DNA of 64,000 nt from RH-AL1 sp965277355 (GTDB taxonomy: Bacteria; Pseudomonadota; Alphaproteobacteria; Rhizobiales; Beijerinckiaceae), in assembly GCA_965277355.1 (NCBI GenBank), contig CBDICN010000002.1:1984001-2048000 (forward strand), given 5' to 3'. Made by a program: the position numbers and the translations under genes. Shown here piece by piece: positions 54,470 to 63,553 of this stretch. Below the pieces are notes generated by a model, which had not been told where the DNA came from, did not search any database, and worked only from the letters and a program-made list of their open reading frames with translations. How positions within the stretch are numbered: the first letter of the stretch is position 1; each line of letters starts with the position of its first letter.

Positions 54470-55549
54470 TCAGGCTCTACGAAACAGGCTGCGCGCCTGG
54501 AACAGCGGGGTGTCGAACGCCCGCGAGGGCTCGTGGCTCTCGTCGGCATGGTAGGCCACCAAACGGTCGACCTCCTCGCGCGAGCCGAGGATCACCGGCA
54601 CCTCCTGGTGCAGCTTCGTCGGCACCACGTCGAGCAGCCGCGTGCGGCCGGTGGAGGCCGCGCCGCCGGCCTGCTCAACGATGAAGGCCATCGGGCTCAC
54701 CTTATAGAGCAGCGGCAGGCGGCCGGAGCGCGGCGGCTCGCGGTCGTCGCGCGGATACATGAAGAGGCCGCCGTTGATGAGGATGCGGTGCACCTCCGCC
54801 ACGGTGGAGGCGACCCAGCGCATCGTGAAGTCAACGCCGCGCGGGCCGGCCTCGCCCTCGATGCATTCCTCGACGTAGCGGCGCACCGGCGGCTCCCAGA
54901 AGCGCTCGTTGGAAATGTTGATGGCGAACTCGCGGGTCGCTGGCGGGATGGTCATCGCCGGATGGCTGAGCGTGAAGGCGCCGATCGACGTATCCATCGT
55001 GAAGCCGTGCACGCCGGCGCCGAGCGTCAGCACCAGCATGGTGACCGGGCCGAAGATGGCATAGCCGGCGGCGACCTGCGCGGTGCCCGGCTGCAGGAAG
55101 TGCTCGGGCTCGGGCGTCTCGACGCCGTCGGGGCAGCGCAGGATCGAGAAGATGGTGCCGACCGTCGCGTTGACGTCGATGTTGGTCAGCCCGTCGAGCG
55201 GCTCGAAGGCCAGCAGGTAGCGCCCTCGCGCGAACTCGTCGGGGATGACGTAGGGCACCTCCATTGCCTGGCAGATCATGCCGGCGAGGGTCCCGCCGGC
55301 CTCGCAGCAGCTCACCATGATGCCGTTGGCGCTGGCATCGAGCGTCCGGCGTCGCAACGCCGCCTCGTCGGCGCCGAGCGCGACGCGCCCGTCGTCGGCG
55401 CCGAGGACGCCGCGCGACACTTCCACGGCGATCAGCTTGCAGGCGGTCTGCACGTCGTTGAGCAGGGACGTCAGCTCGGGGTTAGGCCGGGCGGTGCGGC
55501 GCTGATCCTCGATAAGGAACTTCGAGAGCGTCGTGCGGTGGTACAACAT
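54470..55549 (-). CDS. FBPase-like protein lacking metal ligands (probable pseudoenzyme)
   Basis: Predicted 359-aa protein of the class I fructose-1,6-bisphosphatase family. Fold and substrate blocks are present: 'YVIPDEFARGRYLLAFEPLDG', 'NISNERFWEPPVRRYVEECI', 'FTMRWVASTVAEVHRILINGGLFMYP' and 'PMAFIVEQAGG'. However, where the family has S-E-E it has C-Q-A (residues 93-95), D-P-L-D-G-S-S is E-P-L-D-G-L-T (116-122), and the Glu of L-L-Y-E is Lys (283). These carry the catalytic metal ions, so hydrolysis should be lost or very weak. The reading frame is intact and it is 11 bp upstream of prk. A regulatory or sugar-phosphate binding role is inference. Confidence 0.88.
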   Translation of the reverse strand: MLYHRTTLSKFLIEDQRRTARPNPELTSLLNDVQTACKLIAVEVSRGVLGADDGRVALGADEAALRRRTLDASANGIMVSCCEAGGTLAGMICQAMEVPYVIPDEFARGRYLLAFEPLDGLTNIDVNATVGTIFSILRCPDGVETPEPEHFLQPGTAQVAAGYAIFGPVTMLVLTLGAGVHGFTMDTSIGAFTLSHPAMTIPPATREFAINISNERFWEPPVRRYVEECIEGEAGPRGVDFTMRWVASTVAEVHRILINGGLFMYPRDDREPPRSGRLPLLYKVSPMAFIVEQAGGAASTGRTRLLDVVPTKLHQEVPVILGSREEVDRLVAYHADESHEPSRAFDTPLFQARSLFRRA

Positions 55550-55710
55550 GGCGTTTCCTGGGCGGCCGCCGTTCGTGCGTGGCCTTATCTCTACCGCCAT
55601 TGTCGCCAGGTTGTCGCGGTCCGGCAAGCCGGCGCGGCCACGCCATCGTTGCCGCCTCGCGTCCGGGCGAGTCGCGAGAGCCGAATCTCCCCGTCGAGGC
55701 CGGTTTCGCG

Positions 55711-56424
55711 TTAGCTGCCCTTGCGGAAGCCGCCCCATCCCTCCGCCCGCAGGGCGCAGGCGGGGCAGGTGCCGCAGCCATACCCCCAGTCGTGCCGCTC
55801 GCCGCGCTCGCCGAGATAGCAGGTGTGCGTCGCCTCGACGATGAGATCGACCAGCGCCGTTCCGCCAAGCGTCGCCGCCAGCCGCCAGGTCGCGGCCTTG
55901 TCGAGCCACATCAGCGGAGTCTCGACGACGAAGCGGCTCTCCATGCCGATGTTGAGCGCGACCTGCATCGCTTTGATCGCGTCGTCTCGGCAATCCGGAT
56001 AGCCCGAGAAGTCGGTCTCGCACATTCCGCCGACGATGTGCTTGAGCTCGCGCCGATAGGCGAGCGCCGCGGCGAAGGTGAGGAAAAGCAGGTTGCGGCC
56101 CGGCACGAAGGTGTTGGGCAGGCCCTTGGCGTCGGCCTCGATGGCGATGTCGCGCGTCATCGCGGTGGCCGAGACCTCGCCCAGGGCGGCGAGCCCAATG
56201 GCATGATCCTCGCCGAGCCGACCAGCCCAGGCCGGGTAGTCGCGCGCGAGATGCTCGCGCAGCTTTGGGCGCTGGTCGAGCTCGACGCGGTGGCGCTGGC
56301 CGTAGTCGAAGCCGACGGTTTCGACGCGCGCGAAGCGCTGCAGCGCCCAGGCGAGGCAGGTGGTGGAATCCTGCCCGCCCGAGAACAGGACGAGCGCGCC
56401 CTCGCCCTCGCCACCGCCGGTCAT
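55711..56424 (-). CDS. queC: 7-cyano-7-deazaguanine synthase QueC
   Basis: Predicted 237-aa enzyme making preQ0, the queuosine precursor, from CDG, ammonia and ATP. The PP-loop is 'VLFSGGQDSTTCLAWAL', the substrate region is 'FVPGRNLLFLTFAAALAY', and the zinc site is 'GYGCGTCPACALRAEGW'. Its ATG overlaps the nudC stop (ATGA). No other queuosine gene is in the window. Confidence 0.95.
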   Translation of the reverse strand: MTGGGEGEGALVLFSGGQDSTTCLAWALQRFARVETVGFDYGQRHRVELDQRPKLREHLARDYPAWAGRLGEDHAIGLAALGEVSATAMTRDIAIEADAKGLPNTFVPGRNLLFLTFAAALAYRRELKHIVGGMCETDFSGYPDCRDDAIKAMQVALNIGMESRFVVETPLMWLDKAATWRLAATLGGTALVDLIVEATHTCYLGERGERHDWGYGCGTCPACALRAEGWGGFRKGS

Positions 56425-57341
56425 TGCGACGCCCACGCGCTCATCAGCAGGTTGGCGATCGCGAGCTTCGGCGGGCAGGCCAGAGCGTCCGGATGCTGCT
56501 TCGCCAGCATGAGCCTGATTTCCTCCCGCGAGAACCAGCGGGCATCCTCGAGCTCGGTGCGATCGACCACGATCTCCGTCGAGAGCGCCTCCGCCATGCA
56601 GCCGATCATCAGCGAGGAGGGGAACGGCCACGGTTGGGAGGCATAGTACTCGACGCGACCGACCTTGAGACCAGCCTCCTCCAGCGTTTCGCGGCGCACC
56701 GCATCCTCCAGCGTCTCACCGATCTCGGCGAAGCCCGCCAGGCAGGAGTACATGCCGAGCGGGAAGCGCTCCTGGCGCCCGAGCAGGCAGCGGTCGCCGT
56801 CGGTCACCAGCATAATGACCACCGGTTCCAGACGGGGGAAGTGATGGCGTTTGCAATTGGCGCACTCGCGGCGCGAGCCCCCGACCGAGATCCGGGTCGG
56901 CTCGCCGCAATTGGCGCAGAACGTGTTGTGCTTGTGCCAGTACAGCAGGCTCTTAGCCTGGCTCAGCGCGCCGACGATGTCCGGCGTAACGAGGCCCTGG
57001 GTCGCGATCGTGCGCAGGTCGATGAAGGACAGGTCCCCGCGCTCCTGCGCGTTGTCGTGCGACGCCGCCTCGATCAGCCGCGCGAACAGCGCGCGGTCGC
57101 CATGGCAACCGAGGAACACGCTGTGGGTGGCATTGCCGAGCGCCTTGGCCTCCTCGAAGGTGAACAGCGCGTCATGCGTGCCGCCGTCGAGCTTCAGGGC
57201 GGGGATCTCTCCCGAGAGGATGACGCAGCGCGACGTCGCGGCGGCGCGAAGGCGATCAAGAAAATCATCATCCTCGCGCTGGTTCGACATGCGGTCGAGC
57301 GTGTTGAGGGCAAATCCGGTGGATTGGGACCGATCGGGCAA
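56421..57341 (-). CDS. nudC: NAD+ diphosphatase NudC (Nudix)
   Basis: Predicted 306-aa hydrolase of NAD(H), also able to remove NAD caps from RNA. A zinc ribbon ('FCANCGEPTRISVGGSRRECANCKRHHFP') precedes the Nudix box 'GFAEIGETLEDAVRRETLEEAGL' and the family-specific 'SQPWPFPSSLM'. The start appears to be TTG at 57341, since an N-terminal 'GFALNTLDR' segment is conserved. ATG at 57290 would remove it. It is coupled to queC. Confidence 0.93.
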   Translation of the reverse strand: MPDRSQSTGFALNTLDRMSNQREDDDFLDRLRAAATSRCVILSGEIPALKLDGGTHDALFTFEEAKALGNATHSVFLGCHGDRALFARLIEAASHDNAQERGDLSFIDLRTIATQGLVTPDIVGALSQAKSLLYWHKHNTFCANCGEPTRISVGGSRRECANCKRHHFPRLEPVVIMLVTDGDRCLLGRQERFPLGMYSCLAGFAEIGETLEDAVRRETLEEAGLKVGRVEYYASQPWPFPSSLMIGCMAEALSTEIVVDRTELEDARWFSREEIRLMLAKQHPDALACPPKLAIANLLMSAWASQ

Positions 57342-57583
57342 GGGAGACTCCGGGCGCGGCAGCCCTTCAGACGTTTGCTTGTCCTTCGCTGGTAATCGGT
57401 CGAGCCGCTTCCGTCTATCCCGGATGCCCGGCTGGCGTCACGAGAAGGAAGGCGACCGCCGTCGCCGCCGCTGGTGGCGCCTTCAGCTTCCCGACTTACC
57501 CGAACCTCCTTAGGCACTCACTTGAAGTGCCGCGATCCAGCCCGAGTCTATTGCGAGCGACCGATCGCTGAAAGGATGTCTCG

Positions 57584-58213
57584 ATGAGCAAGATCACCGT
57601 TTGGGGCTTTTCCGGCTCAACCTATGTGCGCACCGTCCGCATGCTTCTCGCGGAAAAAGGTGTCACCGACTACGAGCAGGTTCCCGTGGACGTGCTGAAG
57701 GGTGAGCCGAAGCAGCCGGAGCATCTCTCCCGGCACCCGTTCGGTAAGGTCCCTGTCGTCGACATCGACGGCTTCCGGATCATCGAGACCCCGGCGATCA
57801 CCCGCTACCTGGATGCCGTCCTGCCCGGTAAGAAGCTGGTGCCGAGCGACCCAAAGGCCGCGGCCCGGATGGACACGATCATCAGCATCAACGACAGCTA
57901 CGGCTACATGGCGATGGTCGGCGGCGTCACGGCCTACCACCTGTTCCCGGATTTCGTCGGGGGCAAGAACGAAGCGATGCATAAGAAGGGCATCGAGGAC
58001 GGCAAGCGCGTCATGACCGAATTCATGAAGATCAAGGGCGACGCGCCCTGGCTGCTCGGCCATGAGCTAAGCCTCGCCGATCTCTACGTCGCGCCGGTGT
58101 TCGCCTACGTGACCCTGACACCGCACAAGGACGAGTTCCTCGCGGTGCCGCATGTCGGCGCCTGGTGGGACAAGATCGCCTCGACCGAGAGTTTCAAGTC
58201 GACCGCGCCCTGA
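57584..58213 (+). CDS. Glutathione S-transferase family protein
   Basis: Predicted 209-aa protein. The N-terminal thioredoxin-fold domain has 'SGSTYVRTVRMLLAEKGVTDYEQVPVDV' and 'HPFGKVPVVDIDGFRIIETPAITRYLD' (cis-Pro and Glu-Thr glutathione contacts). The helical C-terminal domain has 'PWLLGHELSLADLYVAPVFAYV'. A Ser in 'GFSGSTY' is the likely catalytic residue. An AAAGGATG-type site precedes the ATG. It lies before the SRP RNA gene and is a single-gene unit. Confidence 0.92.
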   Translation: MSKITVWGFSGSTYVRTVRMLLAEKGVTDYEQVPVDVLKGEPKQPEHLSRHPFGKVPVVDIDGFRIIETPAITRYLDAVLPGKKLVPSDPKAAARMDTIISINDSYGYMAMVGGVTAYHLFPDFVGGKNEAMHKKGIEDGKRVMTEFMKIKGDAPWLLGHELSLADLYVAPVFAYVTLTPHKDEFLAVPHVGAWWDKIASTESFKSTAP

Positions 58214-58289
58214 GTGCGCGATGAGGGTAAGGGATGAGGGTAAGATGTGCCTATGGCGGCCATTGCATTCCCGCCGACCCGGGTCCAAA

Positions 58290-58394
58290 TAGCGCTCGGG
58301 AGGTTGGCGGTGGACGTTCCACTCGCCAACCGGGTCAGATCCGGAAGGAAGCAGCCCTAACGAGACCGGGCGGGTCTCTGTCCAACCTCCCACC
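58290..58394 (+). ncRNA. ffs: Small SRP RNA (4.5S-type)
   Basis: The signature GGTCAGATCCGGAAGGAAGC (58332-58351 approx.), followed by AGCC, is the conserved apical loop of bacterial signal-recognition-particle RNA. The ends pair: GGGAGGTTGG (58298-58307) with CCAACCTCCC (58382-58391). The size of about 100 nt and position a short way before dnaX match alphaproteobacteria. It binds Ffh and guides membrane targeting of nascent proteins. Confidence 0.95.
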
Positions 58395-58487
58395 TCACCT
58401 TAATGAGACGATCGGGTCGGACTGATATTCTCGAGCTCGATCTGGTCCGCGCGAAATTCAACCTTTGTAGAGCAGAATTGCTCCAAG

Positions 58488-59309
58488 GTGCGCGGCACGA
58501 GCGTAACAGCGTCCAAGGCGGGGGGCAGGTCGTCGGTGGCATCACCCGTTTTCGTCGTCATCGACGTTGCCTGTGCGGTTAATAAGCGATTGCCAATCTG
58601 CGTGGTGTCTTCGGGTCCGCGGCTGATGCCGATGGCGATCCCAACGAACTTGGTTGCGACTATTCCTCGCGGCGTTGGCAACAAGGAGATCACCGCGGCG
58701 ATACCGTTTCGCGAATCAGCTCAAAGCGCCGCAAGTGCGCTCGAATGCATCTTCGACCAGATGGGATGGCACGTTGAACGGGTCGCTGTCGATGCGCCGG
58801 CCGCGCCGCCTGCAACGGGCTCCCGCTCGTCCGAGAACGAACTCGGTCGGCGCGGCCTCTCCTCCTTCCGAACGCCGACGAGGTCCGCTTGGGGTAGCAC
58901 AAAGGAAAAATGCCTCGACCATTTGAACGCTGGCGGCAGCACGGCAACACTTCCTCACGCCAACCAGATCTGGATGCTTTTTGGCTTTGAACTATTCGCT
59001 TCTCTGAGGGCGCGTCTCGGGGTCGAGGTCGTTGAGGTATATCCGTTCGCTATCGTGCGGGCATTGCTGCCGAACTGTCTGCATAAGTCGACCGAGCAAG
59101 GCTATCGCGATCAACTCGCCGCCGTCGATGCATATACGGGTTGGGAACCGCACAATCTCGAAGCCAACCTGCGAGCCACTGTCGCCGGAAGCCGACACGA
59201 CCGACTGGACGCATTCATGGCAGCCTGGGTTGCAAGCCTACCGGAAGGCCGGAGATGCGCATTCGGCGATCGCGGGCAACCGGATGACGCAATTTGGGTA
59301 CCACGTTGA
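58488..59309 (+). CDS. DUF429 family protein (RNase H-like fold)
   Basis: Predicted 273-aa protein. 'VFVVIDVACAVNKRLPICVVSSG' (first acidic residue), 'VEVYPFAIVRALLP' and 'RHDRLDAFMAAWVASL' are the three conserved blocks of DUF429, a predicted RNase H-fold nuclease family of unknown target. The middle part is divergent and arginine/serine-rich. A GTG at 58536 is the more likely start, because the first 16 residues lack homology. It converges on the VapB-like gene. Confidence 0.78.
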   Translation: MRGTSVTASKAGGRSSVASPVFVVIDVACAVNKRLPICVVSSGPRLMPMAIPTNLVATIPRGVGNKEITAAIPFRESAQSAASALECIFDQMGWHVERVAVDAPAAPPATGSRSSENELGRRGLSSFRTPTRSAWGSTKEKCLDHLNAGGSTATLPHANQIWMLFGFELFASLRARLGVEVVEVYPFAIVRALLPNCLHKSTEQGYRDQLAAVDAYTGWEPHNLEANLRATVAGSRHDRLDAFMAAWVASLPEGRRCAFGDRGQPDDAIWVPR

Positions 59310-59310
59310 A

Positions 59311-59505
59311 CTAAACACGAGCCGGGGGCATCGGGTTGGCAGCCCGCAGAGCCGCAAATGTCTCGCTGAGACGGTTATCGGCCGCTGATCGGTCGAGTTC
59401 GGCTTGGACGGCGAGTTTGACGGCTTGCTGCTTCGACACGCCGCGGAACGTCGCCAGGTTCGCGACGAGATCGGCAACCTCGTCATTCTCGATGTAGAGC
59501 GGCAT
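59311..59505 (-). CDS. VapB-like antitoxin, no toxin partner
   Basis: Predicted 64-aa protein. 'MPLYIENDEVADLVANLATFRGVSKQQAVKLAVQAEL' matches the 'M.LYI..pev..LA..LA..tG.tkteAv..AL' pattern of Rv0623/VapB-type antitoxins. A VapC PIN toxin should follow, but the next base pairs belong to the convergent DUF429 gene, so the antitoxin is alone. The ATG at 59505 fits the family. Confidence 0.78.
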   Translation of the reverse strand: MPLYIENDEVADLVANLATFRGVSKQQAVKLAVQAELDRSAADNRLSETFAALRAANPMPPARV

Positions 59506-59555
59506 CGCATATTCCTCTCGGCTCAAGGATATTTATTTCACCACCGCGAGAACCG

Positions 59556-60317
59556 TCATCCATCGTCCAAGATCCAGTCCACGGCTGCAGCGAGATCAGC
59601 CGTCACGGCGGTCGGCGCGGGGTCGATCCGGCGCTCGTCGCCCTCCTTGTACTTGCCTGTGCGCACGAGGATGCCGGCGAGCCCCGCGGCCAGCGCCCCG
59701 CCGACGTCGGACTCGACGTCGTCCCCGATCATCGCCGCCGCGCCCGCCTCGATGCCGAGACTGTCGAGCGCGGCCTGGAAGAAGGCGGCGGCAGGTTTGC
59801 CGATCACTTCGGCCTTACGGCCGCTAGCATATTCCAGCGCGGCCACGAACGGCCCGGCATCGAGACTCGGGCCGCCATCACCGTCCTTGAAGGTGCGGTT
59901 CATCGCCAGCGCGACGAGGTCTGCGCCGTCCTCGAGCACCCGTAAGGCGGCGTTGAGGGCCTGGTAGGAGAACGTCTCGCCGGCATCGCCGATCACCACG
60001 ACGTCCGGCCGGCGGTCCGCCATCTCGAAGTCCTCCCGCAGGGCGGGATGCACGAGGAGGTGCGGCGTGCGCCCCGCCAGCACATGCCGCGCGGCGACCG
60101 CTGGTGTGAAGATCTCGTCCGGCGAGGCAGCCAAGCCGAGCTCGCGCAGATCCTCGACGAGCCTGCGCAGCGGTCTGCGGGTCGTGTTGGTGAGGAAGCG
60201 CACCGCGACTGCCGCCTGCTTCAACCGCTCGACCGCCGCAACGGCGCCCGGCAGAGCCTCGGCGCCGACGTAGACCACACCGCCGAGATCGAGGAGGACG
60301 CCGGAGAAACGAGCCAT
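59556..60317 (-). CDS. HAD-superfamily phosphatase, LHPP-like
   Basis: Predicted 253-aa hydrolase with motif I 'VLLDLGGVVYVG', motif II in 'VRFLTNTTRRPLRRL', and C-terminal motifs in 'VIGKPAAAFFQAALDSLGI' and 'AMIGDDVESDVGGALAAGLAGILVRTGKY'. The second acidic residue of motif I is Gly, as in lysine-histidine-pyrophosphate phosphatase-type relatives. The substrate is unknown. It is divergent from dnaX. Confidence 0.88.
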   Translation of the reverse strand: MARFSGVLLDLGGVVYVGAEALPGAVAAVERLKQAAVAVRFLTNTTRRPLRRLVEDLRELGLAASPDEIFTPAVAARHVLAGRTPHLLVHPALREDFEMADRRPDVVVIGDAGETFSYQALNAALRVLEDGADLVALAMNRTFKDGDGGPSLDAGPFVAALEYASGRKAEVIGKPAAAFFQAALDSLGIEAGAAAMIGDDVESDVGGALAAGLAGILVRTGKYKEGDERRIDPAPTAVTADLAAAVDWILDDG

Positions 60318-60433
60318 CGCGCGGAGCCTCAGCTGGAACGTCTCACTCTAACAAGAAGCTCGCCAGGATTCTTCGGGTTGCGTCGCTCGAGCGATACCTT
60401 GACCCGGCCGCCGCCGCGAGCACAGGTAAGCCC

Positions 60434-62362
60434 ATGAGCGACGGATTACTCCCCGACGATGCCGCAAACCAGCCCCCAGAGGGCCAGGCGAAGGATGGCC
60501 AGGCGAAGGATGGGTCGGGCAAGGAAGGTCTGGGCAAGCTCTTCGCCGACACCACGCCGGCGAAGCCCGAGGCCTATCGCGTTCTCGCCCGCAAATACCG
60601 GCCGAGCTCGTTCGACGACCTGATCGGCCAGGAGCCGATGGTGCGCACGCTGTCGAACGCCTTCGAGCTCGACCGCATCCACCAGGCCTACATGCTGACC
60701 GGCGTTCGCGGGGTCGGCAAGACCACCACCGCGCGCATCCTCGCCCGCGCCTTCAACTACCAGACCGAAACGGCCACGCGCCCGACGATCCACATGCCGG
60801 ACCTGGGTCAGCATTGTAAGGCGATCATCGAAAGCCGTCACGTCGATGTGATCGAGATGGATGCAGCCTCCCACACCGGCATCGACGACGTGCGCGAGAT
60901 CATCGAAGGCGCCCGCTACCGTCCGGTGATGGCTCGCACCAAGATCTACATAATCGACGAGGTTCACATGCTGTCGAAACAGGCCTTCAACGGCCTGCTG
61001 AAGACGCTGGAAGAGCCGCCGGACCACGTCAAGTTCCTGTTCGCCACGACCGAGATCGAGAAGGTGCCGATCACCGTGCGCTCGCGGACCCAGCGCTTCG
61101 ACCTGCGCCGCATCGAGCCACCTATAATGGTCGCCCATCTCGCCCGCATCTGCGCCAAGGAGGGCGTGCCGGTCGAGGCGGAGGCGCTGGCCGTCATCGC
61201 CCGCGCGGCCGAGGGTTCGGTTCGCGACGCGCTGTCGCTGCTCGATCAGGCGATCGCGCTGGGTGCGGGGGTGAGCGGCACCCTTGATGCCGCGACGCTG
61301 CGGACCATGCTGGGCCTGGCCGACAGGACACGCGTGATCGACCTGTTCGAGCAGGCGATGCGCGGCGACATGGCGGCGGCGCTCGAAACGCTGAAGGACC
61401 TCCACGACGCCGGCGGCGAGCCGGGCCAGATGCTGGTCGACCTCGCCGACTTCGTGCATTTCGTGACGCGCTTGAAGCTCGTGCCGGCGGCGGCCGACGA
61501 TCCGTCCGCCTCGCCGGAAGAGCGGGTGCGCGGGAAGGTCTTCGCCAAAACCCTATCGATGGCGGTGCTGACACGGGCCTGGCAGCTGCTGCTCAAAGGG
61601 TTGCAAGAGGTCAAGGAATCGCCGCGCCCGCTCGCCGCCGCCGACATGGTGCTGGTGCGGCTCGCCTATGCCGCCGACCTGCCGCCACCGGACGAGGTGC
61701 TGCGCAAGCTCTTGAGCACTGCGGTGCCAACCTCACCATCATCACCACGTCAGGGGGGAAGCGGCGGCGGTGGAGGCGGCTCCGCGGCAGGAGGCGGCGG
61801 CAGGGCGGCCCTCGCTGTGGTCGCCGCGCCGGCGGCGCCGCGCGCGACACCCGTCGCGTCGGCCACGCCCGAGCCGGGCCGGCCGGCGGTCCGGCTGCAT
61901 CGGCTCGAGGACGTGGTGGCGATGGCGGCGGAGAAGCGTGACATCCAGCTCAAGACGGCGTTGGAGACCGACGTTCACCTCGTGCGCTTCGACGAGGGCT
62001 CGATCGAGTTCTCGCTGGCGCCGGACGCACCGCAGACCCTGCCGCAGACGCTGATGCGCAAGCTGCAGGACTGGACCGGCCAGCGTTGGATCGTGGCGCT
62101 TTCGCGCGATCCCGGCGCGCCGAGCCTCCGCCAGCAGGCCGAGGCGCGCGCGAATGAGACTCGATCCGCCGTCGCGACCGATCCGCTGGTGAGCCGCGTG
62201 CTGAAGGCCTTCCCCGGTGCGAAGATCGTCGCCGTACGTCACCCCGATCTCGCGCCCGAGGCGATTCCCGACGCCGGTCTCGCGGTGGCCGCCGAACCGG
62301 TCGACGACGGCGGCGAGGACATCGCATTCGAGGACGTGATCTGGACCGAGGACGAGCTGTAG
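60434..62362 (+). CDS. dnaX: DNA polymerase III subunits gamma/tau
   Basis: Predicted 642-aa clamp-loader protein. Walker A is 'GVRGVGKTTTARILARAFN', and the lid region is 'VIEMDAASHTGIDDVREIIEGARY'. The DEAH-like 'IYIIDEVHMLSKQAFNGLLKTLEEPP' and sensor 1 'FLFATTEIEKVP' follow. Most zinc-site cysteines are missing, as in alphaproteobacteria. A glycine-rich linker (near residues 435-455) precedes a tau C-terminus ending 'FEDVIWTEDEL'. The last 198 bases are repeated at 63359. Confidence 0.95.
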   Translation: MSDGLLPDDAANQPPEGQAKDGQAKDGSGKEGLGKLFADTTPAKPEAYRVLARKYRPSSFDDLIGQEPMVRTLSNAFELDRIHQAYMLTGVRGVGKTTTARILARAFNYQTETATRPTIHMPDLGQHCKAIIESRHVDVIEMDAASHTGIDDVREIIEGARYRPVMARTKIYIIDEVHMLSKQAFNGLLKTLEEPPDHVKFLFATTEIEKVPITVRSRTQRFDLRRIEPPIMVAHLARICAKEGVPVEAEALAVIARAAEGSVRDALSLLDQAIALGAGVSGTLDAATLRTMLGLADRTRVIDLFEQAMRGDMAAALETLKDLHDAGGEPGQMLVDLADFVHFVTRLKLVPAAADDPSASPEERVRGKVFAKTLSMAVLTRAWQLLLKGLQEVKESPRPLAAADMVLVRLAYAADLPPPDEVLRKLLSTAVPTSPSSPRQGGSGGGGGGSAAGGGGRAALAVVAAPAAPRATPVASATPEPGRPAVRLHRLEDVVAMAAEKRDIQLKTALETDVHLVRFDEGSIEFSLAPDAPQTLPQTLMRKLQDWTGQRWIVALSRDPGAPSLRQQAEARANETRSAVATDPLVSRVLKAFPGAKIVAVRHPDLAPEAIPDAGLAVAAEPVDDGGEDIAFEDVIWTEDEL

Positions 62363-62365
62363 TGG
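62168..62365 (+). repeat. Direct repeat, left copy (dnaX 3' end)
   Basis: 198 bp covering the last 65 codons of dnaX and its stop are about 95% identical (roughly 10 mismatches by eye) to 63359-63556. Confidence 0.9.
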
Positions 62366-62395
62366 CCGGTTCGATCCGAGCGGCGACGCGTTCCT

Positions 62396-63169
62396 TCAGA
62401 CCCGTCGGCGATAGATCATGGAGGCGCCCGGAGCCGGAACGCCGTCGACGTCGTACGAGGCGCTAGGCGAAGTCGTCTTCAGGATCAGGTCGTAATCGGC
62501 CAGAGCCGCGGCCACGTCCTCGAACGGCGTGAAGGTCACCGGGAGCCGTACCGTCCGGTTTTCGACCCCGGGCATCAGCGGCCCGATGCCGTTGTCGGAC
62601 AAACGCGACTCCTGGATGCCTACCGCTTCCTTCGCGAGCCAGATCGGGAAGCGAGCCAAGCCGAGGTACGGTGCTCTCAAGCCGGCGAGGACACGAAGAG
62701 CTCCGAGTGGGTCCGGAACGTACCGGACCGCCCCCGACGTGAAGACGAGGTCGATCGATCCAAGCGTGGCCGCCGCGTCGTCGATCGACATGTGGGCGGT
62801 AAAACGTCCCTCCGCCACTTCCAGCGCGCGCGCGGCCATCGCTGGAGTCTCGACGATGGCCCATCGCAGTGGAGATCGGATCAAGGATCGGACCCGCAGA
62901 TAGTGAACGCCGCACGCGCCCCCGAAATCGAGGACACGCAGCGGCGCATCGGTCTCTCTCGCGGCGGCCGCGACGGCTGTGGCTAGAGCCGCATTGATCA
63001 CCTGCTCCGGCGCGATCTGTTGGGAATCGCTCGGCTGCATCGTTTTGTAAGCAACGGTACGCGCGACCAAATCATCGTCATAATCTCGGCCGCAGCGACC
63101 GGCGGCTGTTTCGTAACTCGGGAACAGTTCTCGAATCGACAAGAAGGGAGCCCCATGTCGTCGGCTCAC
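62396..63169 (-). CDS. Putative methyltransferase (TIGR04325-like)
   Basis: Predicted 257-aa SAM-dependent methyltransferase-fold protein. The SAM loop is 'LRVLDFGGACGVHYLRVRSLI', followed by 'WAIVETPAMAARALEVAEGRF' and 'DLVFTSGAVRYVPDPLGALRVLAGL'. The start is GTG. It lies on the opposite strand between the two copies of the dnaX 3' end, suggesting that it came in with an insertion. Relatives often sit in surface-polysaccharide loci, but no such genes are near. Confidence 0.78.
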   Translation of the reverse strand: MSRRHGAPFLSIRELFPSYETAAGRCGRDYDDDLVARTVAYKTMQPSDSQQIAPEQVINAALATAVAAAARETDAPLRVLDFGGACGVHYLRVRSLIRSPLRWAIVETPAMAARALEVAEGRFTAHMSIDDAAATLGSIDLVFTSGAVRYVPDPLGALRVLAGLRAPYLGLARFPIWLAKEAVGIQESRLSDNGIGPLMPGVENRTVRLPVTFTPFEDVAAALADYDLILKTTSPSASYDVDGVPAPGASMIYRRRV

Positions 63170-63292
63170 CTCATTATCAGCCGACTGCGCCCGGCGCTAG
63201 GACGGGGGCGACACGTCAAATCCCGTGGCGCTCGTATCGTGGAAACATGGCGACATCGCCTTTGGGGACATGAGCCATGACCTTCTGGACGC

Positions 63293-63553
63293 TTGAAGCT
63301 CTTGAACCGGAGGGTGCGGGTGCGCCTCAAAGCGCGGTTCTTTAAACGTGTCTGTTTCGCCGTCGCGACCGATCCGCTGGTGAGGCGCGTGCTGGAGGCC
63401 TTCCCCGGTGCCAGGATCGTCGCCGTGCGTCACCCCGAACTCGCGCCCGAGGCGATTCCCGACGCCAGTCTCGCGGTGGCCGCCGAACCGGCCGACGACG
63501 GCGGCGAGGACATCGCATTCGAGGACATGATTTGGACCGAGGACGAGCTGTAG
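63293..63553 (+). pseudogene. dnaX 3' fragment (second copy)
   Basis: An open reading of 86 codons has 20 unrelated residues followed by 'AVATDPLVRRVLEAFPGARI' and 'FEDMIWTEDEL', nearly identical to the C-terminus of dnaX. It is unlikely to be a functional protein. The copy starts near 63359. Confidence 0.85.

Noticed and set aside
59556..60317. HAD phosphatase as inactive because motif I lacks the second Asp
   Set aside because: Relatives of the LHPP type naturally have a small residue there, so inactivity cannot be claimed.
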